Of a stretch of 61,064 nucleotides of DNA, positions 59,368 through 61,064 are shown one piece after another. The stretch is from positions 1 to 61,064 of the forward strand of contig CAIZGX010000063.1 in NCBI GenBank assembly GCA_903932685.1. Reading direction: 5' to 3'. The notes under the pieces were generated by a model that had not been told where the DNA came from, ran no database searches, and was given only the letters and a program-made list of their open reading frames with translations. This stretch comes from an uncultured Bacteroidota bacterium. GTDB lineage: Bacteria > Bacteroidota > Bacteroidia > Flavobacteriales_D > Sanyastnellaceae. A program made the position numbers and the translations under genes. Position 1 is the first letter of the stretch, and each line of letters begins with the position of its first letter.

Positions 59368-61064
59368 TGAAAAACTTCTTCGCGGTACTTTTTCTTGTGA
59401 TTGTTTCTCACACCATTTCTGCACAAGGAACTTTGCGCGGAAAGGTGACCGATGAGAAAGGTGAATCTATGTTTGGAGTAATTGTTCGTGCCATAGAGAA
59501 CGAAGCAATCATTGCTCAAACCGATTTCGAAGGAACATTTTCGTTGAAGTTTCCTGACAACAAGCAATACACATTGAATTTCATCATTGTTGGATACGAG
59601 AAGTTAGAGGAGAAAATTCAGCTCAAGGATAACGCCGTCTTATCTAAGGAGTTCACCTTAATAAATTCTTCCAACGTAATCAAAGGAATGGATGTAGTTG
59701 CCAAGCGTGTAAAGGCGAATGACGGCTACATGGAAAAAATGAAAATGAATTCTGCAACTACGTTGGATTTCATTTCAGCTGAGGTGATGAAGAAGACAGG
59801 TGATGCGAGTGTCGTGAATGCAATTGCTCGTGTTTCGGGAGTTTCAACGAATGGAGGCTTAATTACAGTGCGTGGTATTGGTGACCGTTATGTTCGCACA
59901 ACCTTGAATGGTTCTCGTATACCAACGTTAGATCCTTTGACGAATAACATTAAACTCGATATTTTCCCTTCGAGTTTGGTAGACAACATTGTTATTACCA
60001 AGACCCAGAGTGCCGATTTACCAGGCGATTGGGCGGGTGCATACATATCTGTTGAAACAAAAGATTATCCAGATAAGTTAACCGTGAACATTGAATCGCA
60101 GTTCGGTTACAATGCGCAAACGACTTTTCAGAATGTTATTTCTTCAGACCGAAGCAGTACCGATTGGTTGGGATTTGATAATGGCCTTCGAATAAGGGAT
60201 ACAGACAGAATTGTAACCCCGAATTTAGATCCTTCCACGTATCAGCAAATGGTAGCTTTAGGATTAGGAGATTATTTCGCGCAGCAAGGTATTCAGGGTT
60301 GGAATGATGGTGAAGCGCAAGGTGATACTTATTTCAGATTGGGACTTGTACAGCTGGGTCTTTTATCTCCAGCACAATTCAATGATCCTACTGCTTTTGC
60401 GAATGCCCGCGCGCAATACAATTCCACATACAAACCCCAAGCTTTTGATTTGATTAATCCGAACGGAACCGATTATAACAACGGGTTCAGTAACAATTGG
60501 AATACGAAGTTTCGCAGAGCGCCAATTAATTTTTCTCAGAGCTTCAGCGTTGGAGATCAGAAATCATTGTTCGGAAAAGAGTTGGGTTTCATTTTCGGAT
60601 TTAAGTATGGCTCTGCGGTGCGCTATGATCCAAATGGAATATCACAACGCGTGGGAGCTGAGTCTCTAGGCTATATATTAGAAAGACAAGACAGTACAAA
60701 AATTAGTCGTGAAACTAATTCAATAAGTGCGTTGATTAACGTTGCGTATAAATTGAATAAGAACAACAAAATTTCTCTTCTTTTTATGCCAAATATCATT
60801 GGTAACAACGACGTGGCCAGTTTTGAAGAGATGCCTGAGGGAGTCGTTAATCAAGAGTCTGCAGTCTCAAAGAACATATTTTACGAGCAGCGAAAGCAAT
60901 TGATTTATCAGTACTCTTCCCAACACTATATTCCCTCGCTTAAATTGAAGTTAGATGTGAATGCATCATACACAGACGGAAGCAGTATTGCGCCCGATTT
61001 TAAGGCCACTCAATACTTGCGCTTTTTAGATTACAATACTGTAACCGGTTACGAGTTTGCACCC
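59368..61064 (+). CDS. TonB-dependent receptor, N-terminal part (3' end outside window)
   Basis: The reading frame is open from the ATG at 59368 to the window end (about 565 residues). It has a signal peptide (FFAVLFLVIVSHTISAQ), a carboxypeptidase-like domain (GTLRGKVTDEKGESMFGVIV), the plug (SVVNAIARVSGVSTNGGLITVRGIGDRY), and the first barrel strands. The GDRYVRTTLNGSRIP plug motif fits the receptors that carry larger substrates. Spacing (19 bp) suggests an operon with the two preceding paralogues. Confidence 0.9.

Overview
The window comes from a member of the Bacteroidota, most likely a Flavobacteriales-type (Cryomorphaceae/Crocinitomicaceae-like) free-living bacterium. The evidence is seven secreted proteins with C-terminal type IX secretion (T9SS type A) sorting domains, promoters with the Bacteroidota -7 box (TAnnTTTG), TonB-dependent receptors with N-terminal carboxypeptidase-like domains, and a laminarin/beta-glucan-type polysaccharide locus. 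The species assignment is inference.

Layout. 1-6.3 kb: end of a TetR-type regulator, then a TolC / lipoprotein adaptor / RND pump operon closed by a terminator. 6.3-6.7 kb: gene-free stretch full of short hairpins plus a polypyrimidine repeat. 6.7-12.9 kb: CPBP protease, a PqqD + HprK-like pair, a MacB-like permease, a small outer-membrane barrel, a C-terminally shortened RfbD, and a four-helix-bundle gene enclosed in inverted polypurine/polypyrimidine repeats. 12.3-14.8 kb: operon yicC-gmk-nadD-ogt (minus strand). 14.9-21.9 kb: hemH, a large T9SS protein, and a metal-related operon (HYC_CC_PP-like protein, HMA protein, TonB receptor) containing an array of 13 triloop hairpins. 21.9-24.7 kb: ALDH7-type dehydrogenase and a TlpA-like thioredoxin. 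24.7-41.4 kb: a beta-glucan utilisation region with two GH16 enzymes, a GH3, a clan GH-A TIM-barrel enzyme, two surface proteins built of Cys-rich repeats, two large non-TonB outer-membrane barrels, two glycan-binding-type lipoproteins and a Nudix-like regulator without catalytic residues. It has no SusC/SusD pair. 41.4-44.3 kb: gmhA, phnA, yifB. 44.2-47.5 kb: an A+T-rich two-gene island (M48 peptidase and barrel protein) bracketed by a 66-bp duplication of the 3' end of yifB. 47.5-61 kb: a BNR/PKD T9SS protein, an MbnP/MbnH pair, tRNA-Arg(CCU), a 1421-residue multidomain T9SS protein, two paralogous secreted proteins and the start of another TonB receptor.

Most notable structures: (1) the yifB 3'-end duplication around the M48 island; (2) the four-helix-bundle cassette with near-perfect inverted repeats, which coincides with loss of the RfbD C-terminus; (3) the 16-bp-period hairpin array; (4) the SusCD-less beta-glucan locus, with twin promoters that share a palindrome overlapping the -33 box; (5) seven genes whose -7 box lies exactly 4 nt before the ATG, which predicts leaderless transcripts.
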